This document shows positions 38,723 through 47,399 of a DNA stretch of 64,000 bases, one piece after another. The DNA is from Streptomyces luteolifulvus. Lineage in GTDB: Bacteria > Actinomycetota > Actinomycetes > Streptomycetales > Streptomycetaceae. The position numbers were made by a program, and so were the translations under genes. Numbering within the stretch: position 1 is the first letter of the stretch; each line of letters begins with the position of its first letter. Under the pieces are notes generated by a model. That model was not told the origin of the DNA. It saw nothing but the letters and a program-made list of their open reading frames with translations, and searched no databases. The stretch spans positions 1-64,000 of the forward strand of contig NZ_VZRB01000029.1 in the NCBI RefSeq assembly GCF_008806595.1. Direction: 5' to 3'.

Positions 38723-39316
38723 CTACGCGACCGTGGGCCCTCCACGAGACGGGGCGACCGCAGCCGTGGCCTCTCCGCCAGGCCGGGTGGGTCGGACGGA
38801 CGGTGGAGGGGGCTGCGGCCCGGCAGGCGGGCTCGGTGGTGGGCTGAACGGATCCTTGGCGTCGACGGGAGGGACCTCCTTCGGGCGGTGGTTGCCGGGC
38901 TTGCAACCGGCGAAGGGCCCCATCGGGTCCCGCAAGGCGGTCATCACGGGTCCCAAGTAGTCGCGGTGCCAGTTGGCGGGCCCGCACATCCCGGAGTCGG
39001 CACCAGTCAACTCGTCCCAAGCGAGCCAGAGACCATGGAGTTGGGCTACCGCCTCCGGATGATCCCACCAGCGGGAGCACCAGGGCTCCGTAGAGGTGAC
39101 CTCCCTGCCATAGACCGGCAGCAGCACGTGGTGGGTCCACAGGGTCAGCTGCCTCAGTGTCTGCGCGTACTCGGGCCCCTTCAGGTAGAGAATGAATCGT
39201 GGCCGGGCGGGTTCTGGGGGTGGAGGAGGGGGCGGGGGGGCCGCGGAGGGGGGCTTCCGGGCCGCATCGGCGTCTTGCCCGGCTTCCTGTTCGGCATGAG
39301 TGGTGTCGGCCGTCAT
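38723..39316 (-). CDS. DUF4913 family protein
   Basis: A 197-residue protein. A Pro-rich stretch (about residues 25-38) precedes a DUF4913 core (about 45-140): W-C-x-x-W-W-x-H-P-E-A-V near the middle, LWLAWDEL, and NWHRDYLGPVMTAL. The C-terminal tail is Pro/Ser-rich. The family has no proven function but is common in actinobacterial chromosomes and mobile elements with conjugation or secretion genes. ATG 39316 follows GGGAG. It carries the ECF-type promoter at 39495-39468. Confidence 0.75.
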   Translation of the reverse strand: MTADTTHAEQEAGQDADAARKPPSAAPPPPPPPPEPARPRFILYLKGPEYAQTLRQLTLWTHHVLLPVYGREVTSTEPWCSRWWDHPEAVAQLHGLWLAWDELTGADSGMCGPANWHRDYLGPVMTALRDPMGPFAGCKPGNHRPKEVPPVDAKDPFSPPPSPPAGPQPPPPSVRPTRPGGEATAAVAPSRGGPTVA

Positions 39317-39467
39317 GACCGCTCCCGCTGTTCTCCAGCAGGTACGACTGCAGCTGACAGAGGGCTGCACATGGCTGCTCTTCCTTCCTGATGTGCGAGT
39401 GAGACCGCCTCGGACGGCTGCCCGGGAAGCCTTGGAGCCATGAAGATCAGGTCCTGTACGGGCATCA

Positions 39468-39495
39468 CAACGCACGCACACGGCGTGGGGTTCAC
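39468..39495 (-). promoter_or_regulatory. ECF-type promoter (DUF4913 gene)
   Basis: Minus strand: GTGAAC (39495-39490), 17 bases, CGTTG (39472-39468), about 150 bases before the DUF4913 start. Confidence 0.6.
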
Positions 39496-39597
39496 CAGAC
39501 TCTGTCCAGGTGGCCCGAAGCCGTGGCCCCGAGAGGGACGGCACCACGAAGCAGCAACATCACATTTCGCCGCAAATGAGGCTCCCTCCTTGCAGAG

Positions 39598-39625
39598 TTG
39601 AACTGTTTCCCGCGCCGAGCCGTCG
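39598..39625 (+). promoter_or_regulatory. ECF-type promoter (CxxC unknown protein)
   Basis: TTGAAC (39598-39603), 17 bases beginning TGTTTCCC, CGTCG (39621-39625). A transcription start would fall near 39632, which rules out the ATG at 39628 as start codon. Confidence 0.7.
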
Positions 39626-39681
39626 ACATGAACGAGTCGCGCTTCACCCCAAAACGATCACCGCGCCAGGCAGGAGCAGTC

Positions 39682-40827
39682 ATGACCACACCAGCAGGCG
39701 AAGAGCAGTACGGCGCCGCCTCACCAGCCCGTGCCCAGGCATTCGATGCCCTCACGCAGAGCCAGCAGGGAGGGACCACCCAAATCCAGGGAATCCTCTA
39801 CATCAACAACAAGGAGTACGCAAGGTCGCCCATCTTTACAAGCGGCCAAGGGGCGGCACGCAGGAACAGCAGGTACGCGCTGCGGAGCGAAATGCGGCGG
39901 GACGACGAAATGGGGAAAGAAGTACGCATGTCCTATAACGACGCGGAGGTACCTACCCTCGACTGGGGTTACGACAAAGCCAAGGCGGCAGCACGGGACT
40001 TCAAGGCGAACAAAAAAGGGGTCCACTCAGTCCAGTACGATCTCGTGGCGCTCAAGAATGGCACATGCAACGGCTGCAAGGTGCGCCAGCAGAAGTTCGC
40101 AAACGACATGACCGACATCTTCCCAGCCACCTATAGCAATTCCAAAAATACATGGAGGGTAGCAGTCAAGCCGAACTACGACAACTACCAGAACCTCCCC
40201 ATGGCTCCCGGTAGGAGGGATCGCGAAACGGGACAAGCCCTGTCCACATATGGTTATGCTGACGCCAAGTTGAAATCGAACGCGTACACACAGGACCACC
40301 ACCCTGAAACGTCTGATCTATATTGGCAAGCGTCGCACACTCCGGGCGGCGAGGCAGGCTGGGTTGCGCCTGAAGACGCTGCTGGAGCTTCCTATTCCGG
40401 TTCCAGAGTCCCGGAGTCCGACCGACACTCACCGAACTTCTCGTCCCCCAGCAACAGCACCGGCGGCACCCCTCCGAAGTCCCAGACTCCGCAGCCTTAT
40501 GAAACGCCGCAGTCGACCGATTCCGCCCAGGGCGACACTTGGGAGGCAATGATCGCCAACGAAAACGGAGAAACTCAGATGGCCTGGCTTACCACCCAAT
40601 TCGAGGGGAAACTGGCGATCTACAACGGCGAGGAAGGGGATAAGGCCGGCTGGGACTTCGCCCCCAAGGGTACGCAAGTCCTCAACGCGGCGACGAATGA
40701 ATGGGAGACTGCGCGCAAGGTCGAGAAAGGGGCGCAAGCCGATACGGCCGCGGCCCAAGGCTCGAGTTCATCGGCCGCTCCGGCCCAGGAGAAGGGGAAG
40801 GGGAAAAAGGGGAAGAGGAGCCGCTGA
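39682..40827 (+). CDS. Unknown protein with a CxxC site; candidate effector
   Basis: A 381-residue soluble protein without signal peptide. The N-terminal half is more aromatic and Asn-rich than its neighbours and contains a His followed about 16 residues later by NGTCNGCK, a possible zinc site. The second half is Ser/Pro/Thr-rich and ends in a Lys/Gly-rich tail. Base composition is clearly less GC-rich than the surroundings, suggesting transfer. His...CxxC recalls deaminase-fold toxins, but the H-x-E proton shuttle is absent, so I do not assign that family. ATG 39682 follows AGGAG and lies downstream of the ECF-type promoter. Confidence 0.6.
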   Translation: MTTPAGEEQYGAASPARAQAFDALTQSQQGGTTQIQGILYINNKEYARSPIFTSGQGAARRNSRYALRSEMRRDDEMGKEVRMSYNDAEVPTLDWGYDKAKAAARDFKANKKGVHSVQYDLVALKNGTCNGCKVRQQKFANDMTDIFPATYSNSKNTWRVAVKPNYDNYQNLPMAPGRRDRETGQALSTYGYADAKLKSNAYTQDHHPETSDLYWQASHTPGGEAGWVAPEDAAGASYSGSRVPESDRHSPNFSSPSNSTGGTPPKSQTPQPYETPQSTDSAQGDTWEAMIANENGETQMAWLTTQFEGKLAIYNGEEGDKAGWDFAPKGTQVLNAATNEWETARKVEKGAQADTAAAQGSSSSAAPAQEKGKGKKGKRSR

Positions 40828-41012
40828 TCTCCGGGTGAAATCCCTGGAACCAGGATGTTCCCGAGTGCTGGTAGCGCCACGGCGGCCATGCCGGTACTCG
40901 GTGCCCGGACCGGTGGGTGCGCTGTCACCCGCCGGGCCGGGCGAGGTCGATTGCGTGTCACGGTTCGGCGGTGTTGGTCCAGCCGGTGAAGCGTGCCGGG
41001 ATGATGGTGAAG

Positions 41013-41165
41013 TTCCACACTGACCTCGCATTTCTGGCCAGTGACTTGGTGCTGGTTGAGCGTGGCGCGTTCGGGGGTGGGTGTCCGTGGACAACCGGTG
41101 CAGGGCCCGCTTGGTAGTGGTACGCGAGCCGCGCAGGGTCTTGCCGTCGACTGCGACGGCTTCGC
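41013..41165 (-). pseudogene. ISAs1-like transposase fragment
   Basis: The minus-strand translation of 41101-41160 gives AVAVDGKTLRGSRTTT, the signature of ISAs1-family transposases. The reading frame degenerates after about 30 codons, and the tail resembles the C-terminal family end only loosely. Confidence 0.5.
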
Positions 41166-41303
41166 CAGGCGGAACTCCGGTCCGTACTTCGGCGGGCGGC
41201 CGCCTTTCGGATCGTAGACGCGCGCGGCGGCTTCAGCAGCCTGAGCACGCGGTTGGAGCGCAGGCATCCGACCAGTTCGACCGGGAGGTCGGAGTACACC
41301 ACC
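41166..41303 (-). pseudogene. Fragment of a second transposase
   Basis: The minus strand reads YSDLPVELVGCLRSNRVLRLL and, in a shifted frame, YDPKGGRPPKYGPEF. Both are typical of a Streptomyces transposase family with a DLPV-LRSDRVL segment followed by a GRPPRHG motif. It is frameshifted and fused to the ISAs1-like piece. Confidence 0.5.
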
Positions 41304-41923
41304 CAGCCACAGGCCGGGTCCGCCTACGCCCATCCCGCCGCGCCGGTCAGCGGCGTCCAGGACTTCAGCCCCACGTACAGTGACGTACAGAGAACCCCAA
41401 GCACGGGTTCATCGGAATACGACGGTGCCGATCTGACGCGGGTCCAGAGGGCCCCAGCGATCCACCTGCCGAAAGCGCGGAGGCGAGCAGCTCGTCGTCG
41501 AGGCGTTACGGGAGCGCCACCATGACAGCTTGACAGCTGGCGTCAGGAGCCGCCCTCCTGGATGAAGTGGATCGCGGGCACGTCGCCGTCAGGCAACAAG
41601 AAGAAGGGGCCGAGCAAGTAAGAAGCTGAACCCTACGTGACAGCCTGCCTGGCGCATCGGAGCTGGCAGCTCGGACCGTTGTTTCGCAAGGGGCTGGACA
41701 TGTCCGTGAGGACCACCGGACTGCTCACCCCCGCTGCACACTTCATGTGGCGCGAATTCGCGGGTCGGAGCCTCCTGAACCTCCCCCCGCCGGCCCGCCC
41801 CTGGCCTGATTAATATGACGTTCCCGTCCCGCTCCTCGCGGTCCGTTCGCGACCGCCTCTGCGCGGGGCCCTCTTCCTGTCCGCACCCCGGTGCGCCGGC
41901 ATGAACCGCAAGGGTGACACCAG
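41304..41923. other. Intergenic region before the two-component system
   Basis: About 620 bases with no recognised gene. It is probably decayed mobile DNA plus the promoter of the response-regulator operon. Confidence 0.4.
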
Positions 41924-42601
41924 ATGCGCGTACTCCTCGTCGAGGACGAGACCGATCTCCGTGACCTCATCTCGGCCGGTCTGGCGAGCGCCGGGTACGC
42001 CGTCGACGCGGTGGCCGACTGGCCGCAGGCCGACATGCTGCTGACCCTCACGGAATACGACTGCGTGGTTCTGGACCGCCACGTTCCCTCAGGGGACACG
42101 CTCCGGGCCCTCGACGCCCGCCGTCGAGCCGGCTGGTCCACTCCGGTGCTGTGCCTGACCGCCCTGCACGCCCTGACGGACAGGGTCGACGGCTTCCGCG
42201 CGGGCGCGGACGACTACCTCGCCAAACCGTTCGCGATGGTCGAGCTGGTCATGCGGGTCGGCAGTCTCGCGCGGCGCGCCCCGGGCCGCTTGCCCGTCCA
42301 CGTCACACACGCTGATCTCGAACTGGACGACGCCCGGCGAGAGGTCCGCCGAGGTGGCATCCTGCTCTCGCTGACGCCCAAGGAGTACGCCGTCCTGCGC
42401 TACCTGCTGGTGCACCGGGAGAGCGTCGTCACCCGTACCGCACTGGTCGAGCACTGCTGGGACGAGATGGCTGATCCGGTGTCCAACGTGGTCGACGCGG
42501 TGATGACCGGACTGCGCCGCAAGCTCGGCTCCCCGCCGCTGATCAGGACCGTGCGCGGCCACGGCTTCCTCCTCGGCAGGCCGGCCGGTGACCAGCCGTG
42601 A
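41924..42601 (+). CDS. OmpR-family response regulator
   Basis: A 225-residue two-component regulator. The receiver domain has the acidic pair in VEDE, the phosphoryl-accepting Asp in VVLDRHVP, and the conserved Lys in LAKPFA. A winged-helix DNA-binding domain follows (LTPKEYAVLRYLL, then IRTVRGHGFLL). It is coupled to the sensor kinase by GTGA at 42598-42601. Targets are unknown; neighbouring surface-protein genes are candidates. Confidence 0.92.
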   Translation: MRVLLVEDETDLRDLISAGLASAGYAVDAVADWPQADMLLTLTEYDCVVLDRHVPSGDTLRALDARRRAGWSTPVLCLTALHALTDRVDGFRAGADDYLAKPFAMVELVMRVGSLARRAPGRLPVHVTHADLELDDARREVRRGGILLSLTPKEYAVLRYLLVHRESVVTRTALVEHCWDEMADPVSNVVDAVMTGLRRKLGSPPLIRTVRGHGFLLGRPAGDQP

Positions 42602-43983
42602 GCCGCCAGGCCCGGGCGCCCGGGCCGCGCCGTCGGCTGCGACGGCTGCAACTGCGGCTCACCCTCGCGTACACGCTGGTCACGCTGGCTGGGGTGAGCG
42701 TGCTGTCCTGGCTGGTCATCCGTACGGACGGACGGTCCTGGCGTACCGCCGAGTTCGACGAGATGGCCCGCCACGCCGCCGTCAGCACCTCGCTGATCTA
42801 TTACACGGACGCGGGCATCCAGCTCGACGGGCTGCGCGACGACGAGTCCACGCGCGGCCGCCACCTGGTCAACATCTTGCTCCGACGGCCGAAGGACGGC
42901 GGGCCCTCCCCCGGGACGGACGGCCGGCTCACGGGCGCCACCGAGCCGGGCCACGGGCGTGGCGGCCTGGAGCGGGTGTTCGCATCCGGGAAGAGGGCCC
43001 TCGACGTCACCGACGACCAGATCGCCGCTCTCGCCCGATCGGCCATGGACGAGGACGTCACCGTTCGCAAGGAGATCCCGGCCGGTGGCCGGGTCGCCTG
43101 TGCCGTGGCGCGGCCCTTCTACCACGACGAGACGCACCGGACGACGGGCGCCGTCGTCGTCATCGGAGACCCCGGGCTGCGGTTGGCCGAGCACCAGCGC
43201 CTGACGTACGCGGTGCTCGCCGGTTCCGGCCTGCTCACCGCCCTCGCAGCGGTCACCGGCCATCTGCTGTCCGGGCGGAGCCTGCGCCCCGCCTGGCAGG
43301 CGCTGGAGGCGCAGGAGCGGCTGCTGGCCGATGCCGCGCACGAATTGCGCACCCCGGTGGCGGTCATGAGGAGCACGGTGGACATCGCGGGAACCGACCC
43401 CAGGTCCCTTCCCACCCACCTGCCCCGCATCCGCCGGGCCACGGACCGGCTGACCGACGTCGTCGAGAACGTGTTGGCCCGGGGCCGGCTCCAGAACTCG
43501 GCGGCCACCTTCATGCCCGTTCCCCTGCGCCTGGACCAGATCGTCGAGGACGCCAGTGCCGACCTGACGCGGGACCGGTGCACGCTCACGCTGCGTCTGG
43601 ACGAGGCGGTGGTGAACGCCGACCCCGCCCTGGTCCGGATCGCCGTCAGCAACCTCCTCGACAACGCCCTGCGGCACGGCCGCACGCCGGGGGACCCCGG
43701 CGGCGGTGCGGAGATCGACGTCAGTGTCCGCGGACACCGCGTGGCCGTGGCCGACCGGGGGCCGGGCCTGGCCGGCGAGGAACTGGAGCAGCTCACCGAG
43801 CGGTTCCACTCGCCCGGCGGAGGCTCGGGCATCGGACTGTCCCTGGTACGCGAGATCGCGGCCGCCCACGGTGGGACACTCACCGCTCGCACGCGTCCCG
43901 GCGGCGGCTCGCTGTTCCTGCTCGCCCTCGGCCCGAGTCACGCGCGGCACGCCCGCACGGGCCCCGGTGCCGGCTCCTCATAG
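42598..43983 (+). CDS. Sensor histidine kinase
   Basis: A 461-residue membrane kinase. The first span is near residues 22-42, an extracytoplasmic sensor region of about 150 residues follows, and the second span is near 202-225. The H box is ADAAHELRTPVAV, the N box NLLDNALRHG, with G boxes DRGPGLAGEE and GGGSGIGLSLV. It would phosphorylate the regulator at 41924. The sensed signal is unknown. Confidence 0.92.
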   Translation: MSRQARAPGPRRRLRRLQLRLTLAYTLVTLAGVSVLSWLVIRTDGRSWRTAEFDEMARHAAVSTSLIYYTDAGIQLDGLRDDESTRGRHLVNILLRRPKDGGPSPGTDGRLTGATEPGHGRGGLERVFASGKRALDVTDDQIAALARSAMDEDVTVRKEIPAGGRVACAVARPFYHDETHRTTGAVVVIGDPGLRLAEHQRLTYAVLAGSGLLTALAAVTGHLLSGRSLRPAWQALEAQERLLADAAHELRTPVAVMRSTVDIAGTDPRSLPTHLPRIRRATDRLTDVVENVLARGRLQNSAATFMPVPLRLDQIVEDASADLTRDRCTLTLRLDEAVVNADPALVRIAVSNLLDNALRHGRTPGDPGGGAEIDVSVRGHRVAVADRGPGLAGEELEQLTERFHSPGGGSGIGLSLVREIAAAHGGTLTARTRPGGGSLFLLALGPSHARHARTGPGAGSS

Positions 43984-44043
43984 TTTCCTCACGATCGAAC
44001 CAGCAGCATGCGCACACGTATTCATAGTCGTACTGGAGCACGT

Positions 44044-44916
44044 ATGCCAAAGCATTACCCTGCGCCGTTCCACCGCAAGAAGTCCGCACGGGTCGCTCTG
44101 GGGGGCGGTGCGGTCACCGCACTGGGCGCCGGTCTGCTGTTCACCCAGGCCTTCGCCTCGGGCGCCCCGACGTCCGACGCCCCCATGGCCAGTGCGGCGA
44201 AGTTCACCCTGCCGAAGCCGAACCAGCCCTTCGACTACCAGATCGGCGGCGCGTACACGCCTCCGAAGAACGTCAAGGTCGTCTCCCGGGACCGCACCGC
44301 CAAGCCCGCGCGCGGCCTGTACAACATCTGCTACGTCAACGCCTTCCAGACCCAGCCGGACGCCCTGGGCTGGTGGCAGAAGAACCATCCCGGCCTGCTG
44401 CTGCGCGACGGCGCCAAGAAGCCCGTCGAGGACGAGGACTGGGGCGAGGTGCTCCTCGACACCTCCACCGCGGACAAGCGGACCCGGCTGGCGAAGATCG
44501 TCGGTGGCTGGATCGACGGCTGCGCCAAGAGCGGATTCCAGGCCGTCGAGCCGGACAACCTCGACTCCTTCGAACGCTCCGGCAAGCGCCTCACGAAACA
44601 GCACAACGCGGCCTTCGCCAAGCTCTTGGCCCAGCGCGCCCATGCCGCCGGGCTCGCCATCGGCCAGAAGAACACCACTGACCTGCTGCCCGAACGCAAG
44701 AAGATCGGCTTCGACTTCGCCGTGGCGGAGGAGTGCGGTCAGTACCAGGAATGCGGGAACTACGCGACGGTGTACGCCAACCGTGTCTACGCGATCGAGT
44801 ACACGAACGGTGGTTTCAACCGCGCCTGCAAAGGCTGGGGCAGCAAGCTCTCGATCGTCCAGCGCGATCTCGACGTGAGCGCGCCGGGCGGCTCCTACCA
44901 CTACCGCGCTTGCTGA
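44044..44916 (+). CDS. Secreted GH114-like endo-alpha-1,4-polygalactosaminidase
   Basis: A 290-residue secreted protein. A basic start and hydrophobic segment lead to an FASGA cleavage region near residue 40. The GH114 TIM barrel shows YQIGGAY at its start, YNICYVNAFQTQ, and the acidic site AVEPDNLDSF; later segments contain QKNTTDL and FAVAEECGQY. The family cleaves galactosaminogalactan-type polymers, which occur in fungal walls and bacterial capsules. ATG 44044 has GGAG just upstream. A poor ECF-like match with 16-base spacing (TCGAAC at 43995) precedes it. Confidence 0.82.
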   Translation: MPKHYPAPFHRKKSARVALGGGAVTALGAGLLFTQAFASGAPTSDAPMASAAKFTLPKPNQPFDYQIGGAYTPPKNVKVVSRDRTAKPARGLYNICYVNAFQTQPDALGWWQKNHPGLLLRDGAKKPVEDEDWGEVLLDTSTADKRTRLAKIVGGWIDGCAKSGFQAVEPDNLDSFERSGKRLTKQHNAAFAKLLAQRAHAAGLAIGQKNTTDLLPERKKIGFDFAVAEECGQYQECGNYATVYANRVYAIEYTNGGFNRACKGWGSKLSIVQRDLDVSAPGGSYHYRAC

Positions 44917-45467
44917 TCACTGCGAACCGACCCCGTGAACCCGGGCAGTGCCGACGGATATCCCCCTTCCCGCCGGCACCGCCCGTCCCGCATTCGCGAT
45001 CACTGACCGGAACGCCAGGTGCTGCCTGTCCGGCCCCAATGGTCCGACTGCCCCCGCCATGTGCTGGCCCGTCCGCGTCTTCGACCCGCTGCCTCGGCAC
45101 GGCTCGTCATACGCGCCACGGATCACCTGGCCTGCGGTGTGATTCGTCGACACCCCTGAATCTCGTAGATCGGCAATTCTCTCTGTGCCGCATCCCCGAC
45201 ACCTCGGCTGAAGTCGTGTTCGTCTCGTCGATCCTGGTCGTCCGGGCCGTCAATGAGACTGTGCGGTAGGTCAGTTGAGCCGCCTGAGAACCTCGCATCC
45301 CGCACTGACCAGGGCAGAGCCCGGGTGCATCCTGGAGGTGGAGCCTGCGAGGGATGGGTGGTCCGGGCGGCGGCCGGGATCGGCCGCCGCCCGGACCACA
45401 GCGCCTCACGGTGCAAACCGTTCACCGGGCCCCACCGGAGAGACCCGTTCCCTCGCGGGCGGCCGGA
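44917..45467. other. Intergenic region with terminator
   Basis: 550 bases between convergent genes. Apart from the strong hairpin at 45358-45399 I see no gene or regulatory element. Confidence 0.45.
45358..45399. terminator. Perfect 19-bp hairpin terminator
   Basis: A 19-bp perfect stem with loop GGAT, lying downstream of the minus-strand gene that ends at 45468. Confidence 0.85.
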
Positions 45468-46505
45468 TCAACCGCAGACGCCGTCGTCGCGCCATACCGC
45501 CCAGGAGGTCGGGTCGTTCGGTACGGGACCGGTGGCGTAGAAGGTCGCGGTGTACTTGTGGCCCGCGAAGGAGACCTCGTCACCGGGGACGTACGACGAG
45601 GTGGAGCTCCACTCGGACGGGCAGGTGCCGCTCTCCGTACTTCCGTCGTCTCCGTCGCCCCCGTCCCCGTCCCCGTCGCCTCCGTCGGTGCCCTCGGTGC
45701 CGGCGATGGTGACCGAGATGCTGTCGGAGGCACCGGACACGTTCCCGGCCGCGTCACGTGCCACGACGGTGAAGCTGTGGGTGGTGTTCGCGGACAGGCC
45801 GTCGACCGTGACTGAGGTCTCCGTGCCCAGGGAGAGCTTGGTGGCGCCCACGTGAACGTCGTAGCCGGTCACGCCGACGTTGTCGCCGGCGGCGTCCCAG
45901 GTCAGCGACACACTGGTCGGCGTCTGGCCGGTCGAGCGCAGGTTCGCGGGCGCCGTCGGCGCCTCCGTGTCCCCGCCACCGCCGTCGCTGTTCCCGCCAT
46001 CGCCGTTCCCGCCGGCGCCGTTCCCGCCGGCGCCGTCGCTGTTCCCGCCATCGCCGTTCCCGCCGGCGCCGGTGTCGACGAACTTCCAGGTGATGCCGCT
46101 GACGACGCCCACGTCCAGGTTGGACAGTTTCTGGAAGGCGGCCTTACTCAGGTCGATGTGCTCCGCCGCGCACCCCATGCACTTGTCCTTGACCGGCACG
46201 GTGATCGTGTTGCCGTTGTAAGTGACCTCGACGAGCGCCCCTTTGCAGAGGTCGTCTTCGTTCGGGTTGCCGGCGGTCCACAACTCGTGGGAAACCGCGA
46301 CGAGTTCCTCGCTGGCGGCGTTGATGTCGGTGCCGCACGAACCCGTTCCCACGTTGTCGTACCAGGTCATCTTGCCGGTTCTGGACTCGCTGACGGGGGT
46401 CGCGGACAAGTCCTGGCCGAAGCCGAACAGCGCGACCGCGGCGGCGCCGACCAGGGCACCGGCCAACAGAACTGTCATGACGGTGCGTTTCAGAGCATGC
46501 TGCAT
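45468..46505 (-). CDS. Secreted expansin-like protein with FnIII and chitin-binding domains
   Basis: A 345-residue exported protein. Signal or anchor segment at residues about 8-30. Residues about 42-140 form a double-psi beta-barrel of the expansin/RlpA type: KMTWYDNVGTGSCG at its start, then DKCMGC and HIDLSKAAF. A Gly/Asn/Asp-rich repeat linker follows, then a fibronectin type III domain (APTAPANLRS onwards), a second acidic Gly/Asp linker, and a C-terminal carbohydrate-binding module of the CBM5/12 type (WSSTSSYVPGDEV, WAVWRDDG). It would bind and loosen wall polysaccharides. It carries the ECF-type promoter at 46603. Confidence 0.85.
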   Translation of the reverse strand: MQHALKRTVMTVLLAGALVGAAAVALFGFGQDLSATPVSESRTGKMTWYDNVGTGSCGTDINAASEELVAVSHELWTAGNPNEDDLCKGALVEVTYNGNTITVPVKDKCMGCAAEHIDLSKAAFQKLSNLDVGVVSGITWKFVDTGAGGNGDGGNSDGAGGNGAGGNGDGGNSDGGGGDTEAPTAPANLRSTGQTPTSVSLTWDAAGDNVGVTGYDVHVGATKLSLGTETSVTVDGLSANTTHSFTVVARDAAGNVSGASDSISVTIAGTEGTDGGDGDGDGGDGDDGSTESGTCPSEWSSTSSYVPGDEVSFAGHKYTATFYATGPVPNDPTSWAVWRDDGVCG

Positions 46506-46573
46506 ACGTCTTCCTAGGGACAGGGGAACAGAGGACAACCGCGCGTCGACTGCCGCGCGGGACAGCGCTGGCA

Positions 46574-46603
46574 CAAACGTGCGCAAGCCCTGCACGGTTC
46601 AAA
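46574..46603 (-). promoter_or_regulatory. ECF-type promoter (expansin-like gene)
   Basis: Minus strand: TTTGAAC (46603-46597), 17 bases, CGTTTG (46579-46574), about 70 bases before the start at 46505. Confidence 0.65.
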
Positions 46604-46773
46604 GCCCGCGTGCCGGAGCGGGCGCCGGAAGATCTGGCAGTGTCCCGTACGCACGCCAGCACGAGAGAGCCCCGACCGCCGTCACGGGGGAGACGAGCGG
46701 GCGGGGCCGTGGGACCCGCCCGCCGGGTGCTTCCGGTTACACCGACGGGACAGGCGTCCGCGCATACTTCACA

Positions 46774-47379
46774 TGCCCGACGACGCCCGCCACTTGCTCG
46801 GCCCTCGCCGCGAGCCGCGAGAAGCGCTCCGGTGGGGCCGCCTTCGATCTCGCCGCATTCCCCGAAGTCGTCCGCGTCTATGCGGCGCAGAACTCCGCGG
46901 CGGAGGAGATCCAGCAGCAGGCCCGTGAGGCGCGGGAGTTGGATGTCCTGGCCGTGCGCGGCCTCGGCCTGATCGGGCTGAACGACAGCCTCCTGCGCGC
47001 CTGCCTGCCGCGCGACCAGGGTGGGAAGGGCTTACGGGTGCGGGTGGCCCTGCTCGACTCCGACAGTGATGCCCTGGCGAAGCGCGCGGCCGAGATCGGG
47101 GAGTCCGCCGAGTCCCTCGCCAGTGGCGTGCACCTCGCCGAGGCGCGCCTGCGGGAGCTGGCCGACTCGTGCGACATCGGTGTGTGGCGGTACCGCATGC
47201 TCCCCACTTGGCGGGTTGTCCGCACGGGCTCCACCATGTTCGTCGGCGCCTTCGACGCGGGCTGGGAGGGCCACGAGTCGGCGACGTACAAGGTGACGGA
47301 GACGCCGCACGGACCCCTGTTCCGGGGCTTCCGCAGGATGTTCGAGGCAGTCATCGACGGCGCGCAGCGCACGGTGTGA
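46774..47379 (+). pseudogene. N-terminally truncated DUF5919-like protein
   Basis: The frame encodes about 200 residues resembling the C-terminal DUF5919 part of XRE-type regulators: ELDVLAVRGLGLIGLND, LRVRVALLDSDS and GSTMFVGAFDAG. There is no in-frame ATG or GTG with a ribosome site, and the usual N-terminal helix-turn-helix is missing. A TTA codon occurs at 47032. It lies 20 bases upstream of the CYTH gene, so the two may once have formed an operon. The exact 5' limit is uncertain. Confidence 0.5.
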
Positions 47380-47399
47380 GTTGAGAGGGGAAACCGCTG

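Noticed and set aside
39682..40827. Cytidine-deaminase-fold toxin
   Set aside because: CxxC and an upstream His are present, but the essential H-x-E motif is not and the spacing is loose.
43995..44021. TCGAAC-N16-CGTAT before the GH114-like gene
   Set aside because: Spacing is 16 rather than 17 and the first base of the -35 differs, so it was left out of the twelve-site set. It may still be a weak member.
42588..44027. Plus-strand frame of 479 codons over the sensor kinase
   Set aside because: Out of frame with the kinase and composed of Arg/Pro/Gly-rich sequence typical of a frame shadow.
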